Part shown: positions 1 to 6,776 of the stretch, one piece after another
How the letters are laid out: each line of letters begins with the position of its first letter
How positions within the stretch are numbered: position 1 is the first letter of the stretch
From: Deltaproteobacteria bacterium
Lineage (GTDB): Bacteria > Desulfobacterota > Desulfobacteria > Desulfobacterales > SURF-15
Direction of reading: 5' to 3'
Assembly: GCA_024644775.1 (NCBI GenBank)
Contig: JAHEHB010000150.1
Coordinates: forward strand, 1 to 11,727
DNA: 11,727 nt
The notes under the pieces: generated by a model
What the model was told of the DNA's origin: nothing
The model's input: only the letters and a program-made list of their open reading frames with translations
Databases searched by the model: none
Position numbers and translations under genes: made by a program

Positions 1-135
1 CTTGCAATTGGGATTTATTTAGACCGAAAGGTGTTTCACACGACACCATGGTTTACACTCATTTTTCTTGTGTTTGGGGTGCTTGCGGGGTTTCGAAACA
101 TCGCCCTTGCCATAAAGAAAAGCAGAAAGCTCTGA
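1..135 (+). CDS. AtpZ/AtpI-type F0F1 ATPase accessory protein, 3' end only
   Basis: Frame 1 is open from the window edge to the TGA at 133-135 and encodes 44 C-terminal residues; the start lies outside the window. The fragment reads LAIGIYLDRKVFHTTPW, then a hydrophobic helix with a G-x3-G-x2-N pattern (VFGVLAGFRN), then a basic end. This is the pattern of the small two-helix AtpZ family (putative F0F1-ATPase subunit, Ca2+/Mg2+ transporter family), encoded at the head of many atp operons and linked to ATP synthase assembly or Mg2+ supply. The stop is 31 bp before atpI on the same strand, which supports the call. The family call is fairly secure; the precise role in this organism is unknown. 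Confidence 0.75.
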   Translation, partial: LAIGIYLDRKVFHTTPWFTLIFLVFGVLAGFRNIALAIKKSRKL

Positions 136-166
136 TAGAGCGGATTTCGGCGAACAAGAACGTACC

Positions 167-553
167 GTGGATATTCAACAACGACTCTTAAAATTTGTGT
201 TTCGTTCCAACTGGATTCTGTTTGTTGCAGCCAGTCTATTCGGACTATTCCTGACACCTGCTGACATCGCAAAGGGCATTTTCTGTGGCGCTCTGCTTGT
301 AACGGTGAATTTTCACTTTATGTATCGGATCCTACGAAAGTCCCTTACCCCCCCACATATCGCTTCGCATGTCGCAGTTATGGTCAAATCCTACATCCGG
401 TTCGTTGTAAGCGGCGGTGTCATTTTTTTTCTGATCTCAAGGCATTATGTGCATCCACTCGGGCTTTTCATCGGACTGTCCGTTGTTATTGTCAGCATCC
501 TTGCAGCAACGCTGTGCGAATTAAAAAAAACTACTTTTGAGGAGGCTATCTGA
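167..553 (+). CDS. atpI: ATP synthase subunit I (AtpI family, assembly of the c-ring)
   Basis: This encodes a 128-residue, very hydrophobic protein with four predicted membrane helices (about residues 15-30, 35-54, 74-91 and 96-116). The segment GALLVTVNFHFMYRILRK (about 41-58) matches the conserved Gly...Asn-Phe...Arg core of AtpI proteins. In other bacteria AtpI is a non-structural helper for assembly of the c-subunit ring. The start is a GTG at 167, chosen because it gives the expected family length; no strong Shine-Dalgarno precedes it, so the exact start is less certain. The stop (551-553) is one base before the atpB start, and the atpB ribosome-binding site lies inside the end of this gene, implying translational coupling. 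The call rests on motif and context, not on high sequence identity. Confidence 0.85.
   Translation: MDIQQRLLKFVFRSNWILFVAASLFGLFLTPADIAKGIFCGALLVTVNFHFMYRILRKSLTPPHIASHVAVMVKSYIRFVVSGGVIFFLISRHYVHPLGLFIGLSVVIVSILAATLCELKKTTFEEAI
540..545 (+). promoter_or_regulatory. Shine-Dalgarno that fixes the atpB start
   Basis: A full AGGAGG lies inside the last codons of atpI, nine bases before the GTG at 555. It favours GTG 555 over the in-frame TTG at 537, which would place this site inside the coding sequence and add six residues not seen in other AtpB proteins. Confidence 0.8.
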
Positions 554-554
554 A

Positions 555-1244
555 GTGGAGCATCCCTATCTATTTTTTGTAAAGTTATTCGAACTGATCG
601 GGCTGGGGCATTTTGCCCATGCCTATCCACATGTGATTTATTCCTGGTTTGTGATGTTACTGCTGATCGTCTTCGGAGCCATTGCTGCCAAAAACCTGAG
701 CCTTGTACCGGCCAAAGCGCAGAACTTTTTTGAAATCGTTATCTCCGGCATCGAGGACTTCATGGTCGATGTTACCGGAGAAGAAGGACGTTGGTTTTTA
801 CCGGTGGTGGCAACGATTTTTATCTATATTCTAACATGCAATCTGTTGGGGCTGGTGCCCGGATTTTTCCCCCCCACGGCTAGCCTGAACACGACCGCAT
901 CCTGCGCATTGACGGTATTTGTATTCACCCACTACATTGGGATCAAATACCATGGCGCAAAATATATCAACCACTTTCTTGGACCGATCTGGTGGATGAT
1001 TCCCATCATATTTCCCATCGAAGTCATTGCGCATTTCGCCCGTGTGCTGTCTCTTTCCTTTCGGTTGTTTGGCAATATGATGGGCCACGAACTGGTGCTG
1101 GCCATTTTGTTTGTTCTGGCAGGCGCGTTTTTTGCGCCGCTGCCCATTATGGCATTGGGGATTTTTGTTGCATTGGTCCAGGCGTTCGTGTTCTTTTTAC
1201 TGTCCATCATTTACTTTAGTGGTGCTATGGAGCATGCGCATTAA
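555..1244 (+). CDS. atpB: F0F1 ATP synthase subunit a
   Basis: This 229-residue integral membrane protein is the stator half-channel subunit that passes ions to the rotating c-ring. The decisive motif is SFRLFGNMMGHE, with the essential Arg at residue 170 (counterpart of E. coli R210). A conserved Gln at 209 sits in the last helix (VALVQAFVFFLLSIIY, counterpart of E. coli Q252). Further family marks are the TCNLLGLVPG segment (about 94-103) and the following polar TASLNTT stretch. The GTG start at 555 follows a perfect AGGAGG, one base after the atpI stop. Length fits the short AtpB form of bacteria such as Geobacter and Desulfovibrio rather than the longer E. coli protein. The protein ends in a small His-containing tail (MEHAH). 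The gene is followed by an unusually long 174-bp gap before atpE. Confidence 0.97.
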   Translation: MEHPYLFFVKLFELIGLGHFAHAYPHVIYSWFVMLLLIVFGAIAAKNLSLVPAKAQNFFEIVISGIEDFMVDVTGEEGRWFLPVVATIFIYILTCNLLGLVPGFFPPTASLNTTASCALTVFVFTHYIGIKYHGAKYINHFLGPIWWMIPIIFPIEVIAHFARVLSLSFRLFGNMMGHELVLAILFVLAGAFFAPLPIMALGIFVALVQAFVFFLLSIIYFSGAMEHAH

Positions 1245-1418
1245 CGATGTTGGAAAGCCCGTGTGGCGCGACTACTTATAGAAACAAAATATATTTTGAT
1301 GGCTTTTTAAGGATGGAGCCTTGTAGGTCCTGAATTTAGAGGAAAGGGTATATACTTTTACATTGAGCATTTGATGAAAACCCATTAATTAAATTCAAAA
1401 GAGGAGGAAGCATCGCGT
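1245..1418 (+). other. atpB-atpE intergenic leader
   Basis: This 174-bp untranslated stretch separates two genes that are usually closely spaced. I see no open frame with a ribosome-binding site, and no Rho-independent terminator. It contains a small imperfect hairpin (GGA-CCT against AGG-TCC around 1315-1330) and AT-rich boxes (TATATACT near 1350), but no convincing -35/-10 pair. The atpE Shine-Dalgarno GAGGAGG is at 1401-1407. A separate promoter, or a processing or translation-enhancing site that raises c-subunit output, is possible but is not shown by the sequence. Confidence 0.4.
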
Positions 1419-1703
1419 ATGGAAGAAAAAGCATTGGATTTCTTTATCATGTGTGTTACGGCGGCAGGTTTTGGTCTCGCGGTTGCGGCGGCTGTCTGCG
1501 GAATCGCACAAAGCCTTGGATTGAGGGCTGCTGTGGAAGGTATTGCCAGGAATCCTGAGTCTTCGGGTAAAGTCACGGTGACCATGCTCATTGGGCTGGC
1601 GATGATCGAATCGCTATGTATTTATTCATTGGTTATATCTTTGATACTGATTTATGCGCACCCCCAGGCGGATGCGATTGCGGCGCTGTTCGGAGCAAAA
1701 TAG
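1419..1703 (+). CDS. atpE: F0F1 ATP synthase subunit c
   Basis: This 94-residue two-helix hairpin protein is the proteolipid that forms the rotor ring. The first helix spans about residues 10-35, the polar loop is GIARNPESSGK (41-51), and the second helix spans about 55-80. The ion-carrying carboxylate is Glu64 in MIESLCIYSLV. Gln31 in helix 1 aligns with Ilyobacter tartaricus Q32; with Glu64, Ser65 and Tyr69 it reproduces most of the Na+-coordinating set, although the Thr of Na+-type rings is Leu66 here. Ion specificity is therefore open. The ATG is preceded by a strong GAGGAGG at 1401-1407. It is the last gene of this cluster: the b and F1 subunits are not downstream, so the ATP synthase genes must be split between loci. 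A strong hairpin follows at 1725-1762. Confidence 0.97.
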   Translation: MEEKALDFFIMCVTAAGFGLAVAAAVCGIAQSLGLRAAVEGIARNPESSGKVTVTMLIGLAMIESLCIYSLVISLILIYAHPQADAIAALFGAK

Positions 1704-1724
1704 CATATAACCAGTTATCAGGCC

Positions 1725-1762
1725 CAACAGGGTTGTGCCTCTATTGCGGCACAACCCTGTTG
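1725..1762. terminator. Perfect 15-bp hairpin between convergent atpE and uvrA
   Basis: CAACAGGGTTGTGCC (1725-1739) is exactly complementary to 1748-1762, with an 8-base loop. It lies 22 bp after the atpE stop and 31 bp after the uvrA stop on the other strand, so it can cap both transcripts. Neither side carries a clear T-run, so it may act as a 3' end stabiliser or a factor-assisted terminator rather than a classical Rho-independent one. Confidence 0.7.
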
Positions 1763-1792
1763 CTACACTTGCAGCCTGTAATTTAGATCCCG

Positions 1793-4624
1793 CTAGCCGG
1801 TCGGGTATGCGGTGAGGATTTTCCTTAGAAACCGGCCGGTATACGATGCCGGAATGTTGGTGATCTCTTCCGGTGTTCCGTTTCCGACAACGTATCCCCC
1901 GTCATCTCCGCCTTCAGGGCCCAGGTCGATAACGTAATCGGCTGTTTTTATAATGTCCATATTGTGTTCAATTACAATCATCGTATTTCCGGTATCCACC
2001 AGTTTGCCCATCACCATCAATAGATTGCGGACGTCATCTGCGTGAAGGCCCGTAGTTGGCTCATCAAGGATATACAAGGTTTTACCGGTTGCCCGTTTGC
2101 TGAGCTCCCGGGCCAATTTCACCCGCTGGGCTTCCCCCCCCGATAGCGTTGTAGCTGATTGACCTAGGCGGATGTAACCGACACCGACTTCTGAAAGGGT
2201 TTCAAGCCTGGATCGAATATTTCGGATATTTCTAAAAAATTGTAGTGCTTCGTTCACCGTCATATCCAGTACATCGGAAATATTTTTACCCCTGTATCGG
2301 ATTTCGAGTGTTTCCCGATTGTAGCGCTTTCCGTGACATACATCGCATGCCACATAAACATCCGGTAAAAAATGCATGGCGATTTTAATGATTCCTTCAC
2401 CTTTGCATGCTTCACATCTTCCCCCTTTTACATTGAAACTGAATCGACCGGGACCGTATCCCCGCATCCGTGACTCGGATGTTTTGGAAAAAAGTTCTCG
2501 TATATCCGTAAAGGCGCCGGTGTAAGTGCCGGGGTTGGAGCGGGGAGTTCTTCCAATGGGGGATTGATCGATATGAATCACTTTGTCCACATACGCCAAA
2601 CCGTGTATATCGATATAGGCACCGCTTGATATCCGAGCATGGTACAGTCGTTGTGCCAAAGCCCGATACAAAGTTTCTAAAACCAGCGTCGATTTTCCCG
2701 AACCGGAAACTCCGGTAACACAAATCATACATCCCAAGGGAAATTTGACGTCAATATGTTTTAGATTGTTGGCAGAAGCTCCCTTGATAACCAGGTGGTG
2801 GCCGTTTCCCTTGCGGCGTGTTAAAGGGACTTCGATATATTTTCGTCGGGAAAGATACTGGCCGGTAAGCGATGTCTCATCTTCAATCAGTTTTGTTGGC
2901 GGTCCGGCGAAGATCACGTGTCCACCATTGACACCCGCGCCGGGTCCCATATCGACGACGTAATCGGCCCCCAGAATGGTTTCCTCATCATGTTCTACCA
3001 CCATTACCGTGTTGCCAAGATCACGCATTCGTGAAAGGGTTTGAAACAGACGCTGGTTGTCCCTCTGGTGCAAGCCGATACTCGGCTCATCGAGGACATA
3101 GAGTACCCCGCTGAGCTTTGAGCCGATCTGAGTTGCCAACCGAATCCGCTGACTTTCACCACCGGAAAGCGTGGCAGCCGCTCTTTCCAGAGTAAGATAA
3201 CCGAGTCCGACATTTTTAAGAAACCCCAACCGGTCTAGTATTTCCTTGACAATGCGGTGTGATATCACCTTTTTTTTACCTTCCAGTTGAAGTTCTTTAA
3301 AGAAACCGCGGGCCTTTTCGACAGACAATGCGCTGATCTCATGGATCGCCTTTTCCCCGATTTTAACACTTCTGCTTTCCCTGTTTATCTTTGCACCTCG
3401 GCATTCGGGACAGGGGCGAAAATTCATATATCGTCTGGTTTCTTCTCTCGATTGATGGGAGTCGGTTTCCTTGTAACGTCGTTCAAGATTCGGAATGATG
3501 CCTTCGAATGTATTTTCGTAAGTCGTTCGACGATTGTTTTGTTCAAAGTAAAATGGAATTTTTGCGTCACCCGAACCATAAAGCAGAACCTGTTTAAACG
3601 CATCGGGAAGATCCTCGTAGGGAGTGTAGATATCCACCCGATAAAATCGAGTGAGCGCGTCTAAAAATTCGATAAAATGCATAGAATTCCGGTGCGCCCA
3701 AGGAGAAACGGCTCCTTCCCTCAATGAGAGTTGTGGGTTCGGGACGATGAGTTTGGGGTCAAATTCATTGGTGGTGCCCAAGCCATCGCATTTTAAACAT
3801 GCACCTTGTGGAGAATTAAAAGAAAAATCAGCGGGCGTAAATTCTGGATAGCTGATACCACATCGAATACACACTGCCTGTTCACTAAAAAGAATCGGGG
3901 GGTGACCGAGGACATCCACAATAACTCTGCCACCTGATTGGGCAAGCGCGAGTTCCAAGGAATCGGCCAAACGGTTTTGGATGGTTTTCTTTACCACCAG
4001 TCGATCCACCACTACATCGAGCGTCCGTTTTTTCTTTTTTCCGAGTTTTCCCACGGACTCAATTTCGATAATCTTTCCGTCGATGCGGACCCGTGCAAAC
4101 CCTTCTCTCTTTAGTCGCTGGATCAGCTTCCCGTGGTCTCCCGCTTGGTTGGATAAAAGTGGCGACAAAATAATAATTTTCGAGCCTTCGGTTAACGACA
4201 TCACCGTATCAACAATTTGATCGAGGGTCTGTGAGGTAATGGGCAGCCCACATTGATAACAATGTGGATTTCCAATCCTGGCAAAGAGTAGACGCAGATA
4301 ATCATAGATTTCAGTGACGGTGCCGACAGTGGACCTGGGATTATGACTGGCGGTTTTTTGCTCGATGGCGATTGCGGGAGACAGCCCTTCAATGGTGTCG
4401 ACATCGGGTTTATCCATTCGTTCTAAAAACTGGCGAGCATAAGTGGAAAGGGATTCTACATACCGGCGTTGTCCTTCAGCATACAGCGTGTCAAAAGCTA
4501 AGGTTGATTTCCCTGAACCGGACAGACCGGTTACAACGACAAGCCGATTTCTTGGGATGGCCACATCGATATTTTTTAAATTGTGTTGACGTGCCCCGCG
4601 AATAATGATGTTTTCAGATTCCAT
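1793..4624 (-). CDS. uvrA: Excinuclease ABC subunit A
   Basis: This 943-residue ABC-type ATPase is the damage-recognition subunit of nucleotide excision repair; it works as a dimer and loads UvrB. Both ATPase halves are intact. In the first half, Walker A is GLSGSGKST (33-41), the signature is LSGGESQR (486-493) and Walker B is LYVLDEPS (508-515). In the second half, Walker A is GVSGSGKST (638-646), the signature is LSGGEAQR (827-834) and Walker B is LYILDEPT (849-856). Two zinc modules are complete: C252/C255 with C276/C279, and C737/C740 with C760/C763. A further Cys pair, C122/C125, lies in the insertion of domain I. Length matches E. coli UvrA (940). The ATG at 4624-4622 starts the conserved [17 protein letters not shown] segment; only a weak GGAA lies upstream. 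The gene stands alone, convergent with atpE and divergent from the DnaA-like gene. Confidence 0.98.
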   Translation of the reverse strand: MESENIIIRGARQHNLKNIDVAIPRNRLVVVTGLSGSGKSTLAFDTLYAEGQRRYVESLSTYARQFLERMDKPDVDTIEGLSPAIAIEQKTASHNPRSTVGTVTEIYDYLRLLFARIGNPHCYQCGLPITSQTLDQIVDTVMSLTEGSKIIILSPLLSNQAGDHGKLIQRLKREGFARVRIDGKIIEIESVGKLGKKKKRTLDVVVDRLVVKKTIQNRLADSLELALAQSGGRVIVDVLGHPPILFSEQAVCIRCGISYPEFTPADFSFNSPQGACLKCDGLGTTNEFDPKLIVPNPQLSLREGAVSPWAHRNSMHFIEFLDALTRFYRVDIYTPYEDLPDAFKQVLLYGSGDAKIPFYFEQNNRRTTYENTFEGIIPNLERRYKETDSHQSREETRRYMNFRPCPECRGAKINRESRSVKIGEKAIHEISALSVEKARGFFKELQLEGKKKVISHRIVKEILDRLGFLKNVGLGYLTLERAAATLSGGESQRIRLATQIGSKLSGVLYVLDEPSIGLHQRDNQRLFQTLSRMRDLGNTVMVVEHDEETILGADYVVDMGPGAGVNGGHVIFAGPPTKLIEDETSLTGQYLSRRKYIEVPLTRRKGNGHHLVIKGASANNLKHIDVKFPLGCMICVTGVSGSGKSTLVLETLYRALAQRLYHARISSGAYIDIHGLAYVDKVIHIDQSPIGRTPRSNPGTYTGAFTDIRELFSKTSESRMRGYGPGRFSFNVKGGRCEACKGEGIIKIAMHFLPDVYVACDVCHGKRYNRETLEIRYRGKNISDVLDMTVNEALQFFRNIRNIRSRLETLSEVGVGYIRLGQSATTLSGGEAQRVKLARELSKRATGKTLYILDEPTTGLHADDVRNLLMVMGKLVDTGNTMIVIEHNMDIIKTADYVIDLGPEGGDDGGYVVGNGTPEEITNIPASYTGRFLRKILTAYPTG

Positions 4625-4638
4625 TGAAGTTTTAAGTT

Positions 4639-4648
4639 CCGTTAACGG
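4639..4648. promoter_or_regulatory. 10-bp palindrome in the uvrA leader
   Basis: CCGTTAACGG is a perfect palindrome between the candidate uvrA promoter and its start codon, where a repressor could block transcription. It does not match the LexA sites I know from E. coli or Bacillus, so an SOS role is only a possibility. Confidence 0.25.
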
Positions 4649-4667
4649 TTAAGGTTCAAAATGCTTT

Positions 4668-4695
4668 ATTTTACTAATGTCTTTAGATTTTTCAA
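4668..4695 (-). promoter_or_regulatory. Candidate sigma-70 promoter of uvrA
   Basis: On the minus strand TTGAAA (4695-4690) and TAAAAT (4673-4668) are separated by 16 bp, placing a start about 37 bases before the uvrA ATG. The surroundings are AT-rich, so the match has moderate weight. Confidence 0.45.
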
Positions 4696-5003
4696 ACGAT
4701 TTTATTTTTTACTAGAAAAACAACGCGTTGAGTCGGGTGTGAAAAAAAAATAGATCGTATGCATTTTTTTTAAAAATAAAAGATAATAGGAGGAATGACG
4801 AGATAATCTCGACAAAGAAGATTGTTGAAATCCTGATGATAACGATGAATCTGCCTAAAATATTTGAATAAAAATAATGGTCAGAAAAAGGTTGTATTTA
4901 GAAGTAGTTGTTTATAAGATAACCTGTTAAATTAAGAATTTCAACTAGATATAATTTGTTGATAATTCGATTGAAAAAAGACGCTGAACCGATCTTTTTC
5001 GAT

Positions 5004-5032
5004 TTGACACTTAATGGTTCATGACATATTGA
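5004..5032 (+). promoter_or_regulatory. Candidate sigma-70 promoter of the DnaA-like gene
   Basis: TTGACA (5004-5009) and TATTGA (5027-5032) are separated by 17 bp, the best promoter match in this intergenic region. A start near 5039 would give a leader of about 150 bases before the ATG at 5187, with the GCGCTC/GAGCGC stem (5080-5103) inside it. Confidence 0.55.
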
Positions 5033-5034
5033 AC
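5017..5034. promoter_or_regulatory. Inverted repeat over the -10 box, candidate operator
   Basis: GTTCA (5017-5021) and TGAAC (5030-5034) form an inverted repeat with an 8-base spacer, covering the -10 element of the candidate promoter. The placement suits a repressor site. The arms are short and no regulator can be named. Confidence 0.3.
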
Positions 5035-5186
5035 AGCGGTACATTTCTGGTGCCGGTTCGTTCGGTTACTTTCATTTTCGCGCTCATTTTCGTAGCAGAG
5101 CGCAATAATCGGTCCAAACTATTAGTGATTACCCATTTTTTCCATATTGATGTTTAGAAACGCGTGATTGAAATTTGAAAGGCTCT

Positions 5187-6530
5187 ATGGAAGCAATCTG
5201 GATTACAGCAAAAGCCGCAATAAAAAAACGGATTCCTGGCCACAGTTACAGAATGTGGATTGAACCGTTGGAATTGAAGTCTACCGAAGAAGACCTCCTT
5301 GTTCTTTCCACCCCGAATTATTTTTCAAAGAAACGTGTCCAAAATCAGTATGGATCCCTGTTGGAGGCAGAACTCCGGCAGGCAGCCGGAAGGAACTGCC
5401 GCATGTTAATAGAAGTTTTGCCGAGATCCAGTATCCCGAAAAAACCGCCCATGGAAAAAAAGCGGCAGATGTCGCTACCCAACGTCAACGTTCATCCCCA
5501 CGCCGGTCGCATGTTACGAAGAGATTTTACGTTCGATCAATTTGTCGTAGGGGGAAACAATGACTTTGCATACTCAGCAGCATTTTCTCTGGCTTCACAA
5601 AAAATTGCCCAGCAAAATGCCTTGTTTCTCCTATCGCCTACCGGTATGGGAAAAAGTCATCTTTCCCAGGCGATCGGCCACGTTATATTGACCCAATTTC
5701 CCTCCGAACGCGTGTATTATATAACGGCAGAAGATTTTACCAATGAAATGATTTATGCTTTTCGAAACGATTCCATCGGTAAATTTAAAGAGAAATATCG
5801 AAGGCACTGTGACGTACTACTTTTGGAAGACATTCATTTTCTCACCGGGAAGGATCGCACCCAGATTGAACTGGCCCTTACCCTCGACAGCCTTTTCAAC
5901 GAAGAAAAAAAGCTCATTTTTACCAGTTGTTTTCTTCCTGCCGATATTCCAAAATTGCATGATCAATTAAAATCCCGTCTTTTGTGCGGTCTTATTTCAA
6001 AAATCGATCGCCCTAATTTTAGAACGAGGGTTCGCATCCTGCAGAAGAAGGCCAAAGAAAACGGGTATAATGTTCCGGAAGATGTCACCCATTATCTGGC
6101 AGGTGAGCTGTCTGAAAATGTTCGGCAACTTGAAAGCGGATTGATCGGCGTTTCTGCAAAGTCTTCTCTTTTAGGGACACCCATCGATCTAAAGCTCGCC
6201 GAAAGCGTGGTGCAAAATATTTCACAAAGAAATAAACATATCACGATTGATGCGATCAAGAAACTGGTTTGCAAATATTATAGAATTTCCATGACGGACC
6301 TGATATCAAATTCTAGAAAGCAATCCATCTTGCGGCCCCGCCAGATTGCTATTTATCTTGCCCGGAAATACACGGATCAGCCACTTCAGGCCATCGGAAA
6401 AAGCTTCAACCGTTATCATGCCACCGCATTGCATTCCATTGGATTGGTTGAACGCGAAATGAAGGAAAACAATGCCCTGCGGGAACAGGTGAAATACCTC
6501 CGTAAAAAATTAGATTCCGGAAAATTTTAG
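5187..6530 (+). CDS. DnaA-family AAA+ initiator-like protein with diverged motifs
   Basis: This 447-residue protein has the full DnaA layout: domain I (1-66, including WIEPL and a PNYF segment), a short linker (about 67-108), the AAA+ domain (about 112-345) and a helix-turn-helix domain IV (about 350-440). Family blocks such as FTNEMIYAFRNDSIGKFKEKYR, LKSR (arginine finger R264) and ENVRQLE (sensor 2 R313) are kept. Several usually fixed positions differ. The P-loop is SPTGMGKS, with its first Gly changed to Ser150. Walker B is LLLEDIHF (E214 for Asp). Sensor 1 is TSC (C248 for Asp). The DnaA signature is FNRYHATALHS, one residue shorter, with Tyr410 and Ala412 for the base-contacting Asp and Thr. 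The ATG at 5187 is chosen over the TTG at 5175 because AAAGG precedes it and it aligns with DnaA N-termini. Likely a diverged DnaA paralogue; being the sole DnaA cannot be excluded. Confidence 0.85.
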   Translation: MEAIWITAKAAIKKRIPGHSYRMWIEPLELKSTEEDLLVLSTPNYFSKKRVQNQYGSLLEAELRQAAGRNCRMLIEVLPRSSIPKKPPMEKKRQMSLPNVNVHPHAGRMLRRDFTFDQFVVGGNNDFAYSAAFSLASQKIAQQNALFLLSPTGMGKSHLSQAIGHVILTQFPSERVYYITAEDFTNEMIYAFRNDSIGKFKEKYRRHCDVLLLEDIHFLTGKDRTQIELALTLDSLFNEEKKLIFTSCFLPADIPKLHDQLKSRLLCGLISKIDRPNFRTRVRILQKKAKENGYNVPEDVTHYLAGELSENVRQLESGLIGVSAKSSLLGTPIDLKLAESVVQNISQRNKHITIDAIKKLVCKYYRISMTDLISNSRKQSILRPRQIAIYLARKYTDQPLQAIGKSFNRYHATALHSIGLVEREMKENNALREQVKYLRKKLDSGKF

Positions 6531-6556
6531 GCCGAGTGTCGGCTGATAATTTTTTA
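6531..6556. terminator. Short hairpin terminator between convergent genes
   Basis: GCCGA (6531-6535) and TCGGC (6539-6543) form a 5-bp GC-rich stem directly after the stop of the DnaA-like gene. On the plus strand a T6 run follows at 6551-6556 after a 7-base gap. On the minus strand the same stem is followed by CTAAAATTTT, so it may also end the long minus-strand operon. The stem is short, so confidence is moderate. Confidence 0.5.
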
Positions 6557-6578
6557 ATCTGAGCCACATACGGCGGAC

Positions 6579-6776
6579 TTACTGTATTTTCATTAACATA
6601 TGATCCGAAGCGACCAGTTCTTCGATAGCTTCCATGCGGATGTTCCACTCTCGCTCAATTGCGCATCGTAGTCGCAGTGCACAGTAGGTGACGCAGATCC
6701 GATCTCTTCTATTATAGTCGCCAAAGCATCCGACATGTTGCTCAATCGAAAAATGCTGGACAGACGCTTTTTTCAT
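6579..6776 (-). CDS. Small four-cysteine protein coupled to the IMPase gene
   Basis: This encodes a 65-residue protein I cannot assign to a named family. Its ATG overlaps the TGA of the upstream IMPase gene (ATGA), and a strong GAGGAGA (6787-6781) sits four to five bases before it, inside the end of that gene. This arrangement is strong evidence of real, coupled translation. The middle carries four cysteines, C17, C28, C32 and C38, in the order C-x10-C-x3-C-x5-C, within a CFGDYNRRDRIC...CALRLRC context that suggests metal binding or a disulfide-linked fold. No signal peptide or membrane helix is visible; the C-terminal part (about 44-60) looks helical. It is the last gene of the rpsF-dnaB run, followed by a small hairpin and the convergent DnaA-like gene. 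Function unknown; a cytoplasmic metal-site or regulatory protein is a guess. Confidence 0.7.
   Translation of the reverse strand: MKKASVQHFSIEQHVGCFGDYNRRDRICVTYCALRLRCAIEREWNIRMEAIEELVASDHMLMKIQ

Larger units (their letters stand above)
4625..5186. other. AT-rich divergent intergenic region
   Basis: This stretch of about 560 bp has no supportable gene on either strand. It is clearly richer in A and T than its flanks, with several A and T tracts. It carries the candidate uvrA promoter, a promoter with an overlapping inverted repeat for the DnaA-like gene, a palindrome CGAGATAATCTCG at 4799-4811 (6-bp arms around one base), and a GCGCTC/GAGCGC hairpin at 5080-5103. I looked for consensus DnaA boxes (TTATNCACA) and found none. 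The nearest is TTATCAACA on the minus strand at 4957-4965, one mismatch away. It does not look like a standard oriC. Confidence 0.6.

Noticed and set aside
537..554. TTG at 537 as the atpB start
   Set aside because: It would put the AGGAGG Shine-Dalgarno inside the coding region and overlap atpI; GTG 555 fits the site and the family N-terminus better.
831..1210. Open frames on the minus strand inside atpB
   Set aside because: They come from the codon bias of the membrane-protein gene; the plus-strand AtpB motifs are decisive.
3287..4605. Open frames antisense to uvrA
   Set aside because: They are opposite-strand shadows of a full-length, intact uvrA, with no own start signals or family features.
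4639..4648. LexA (SOS) box before uvrA
   Set aside because: The palindrome CCGTTAACGG does not match the E. coli CTG-N10-CAG or the Bacillus GAAC-N4-GTTC form, so it is listed only as an unassigned palindrome.
4788..4806. AGGAGG followed by ATG ACG AGA TAA, a three-codon frame
   Set aside because: The spacing is too short and the frame encodes only three residues; most likely chance in purine-rich DNA.
4625..5186. Possible chromosomal origin (oriC) next to a dnaA-like gene
   Set aside because: The region is AT-rich, but no consensus DnaA box was found and dnaN, recF or gyrB are not adjacent. The DnaA-like gene itself looks like a diverged form.
5175..5186. TTG at 5175 as the start of the DnaA-like gene
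   Set aside because: It has no Shine-Dalgarno, while ATG 5187 is preceded by AAAGG and matches DnaA N-termini.
6396..6437. Frameshift or sequencing error as the cause of the shortened DnaA signature
   Set aside because: The reading frame is continuous and domain IV continues normally on both sides, so the missing residue is an in-frame difference, not a frameshift.
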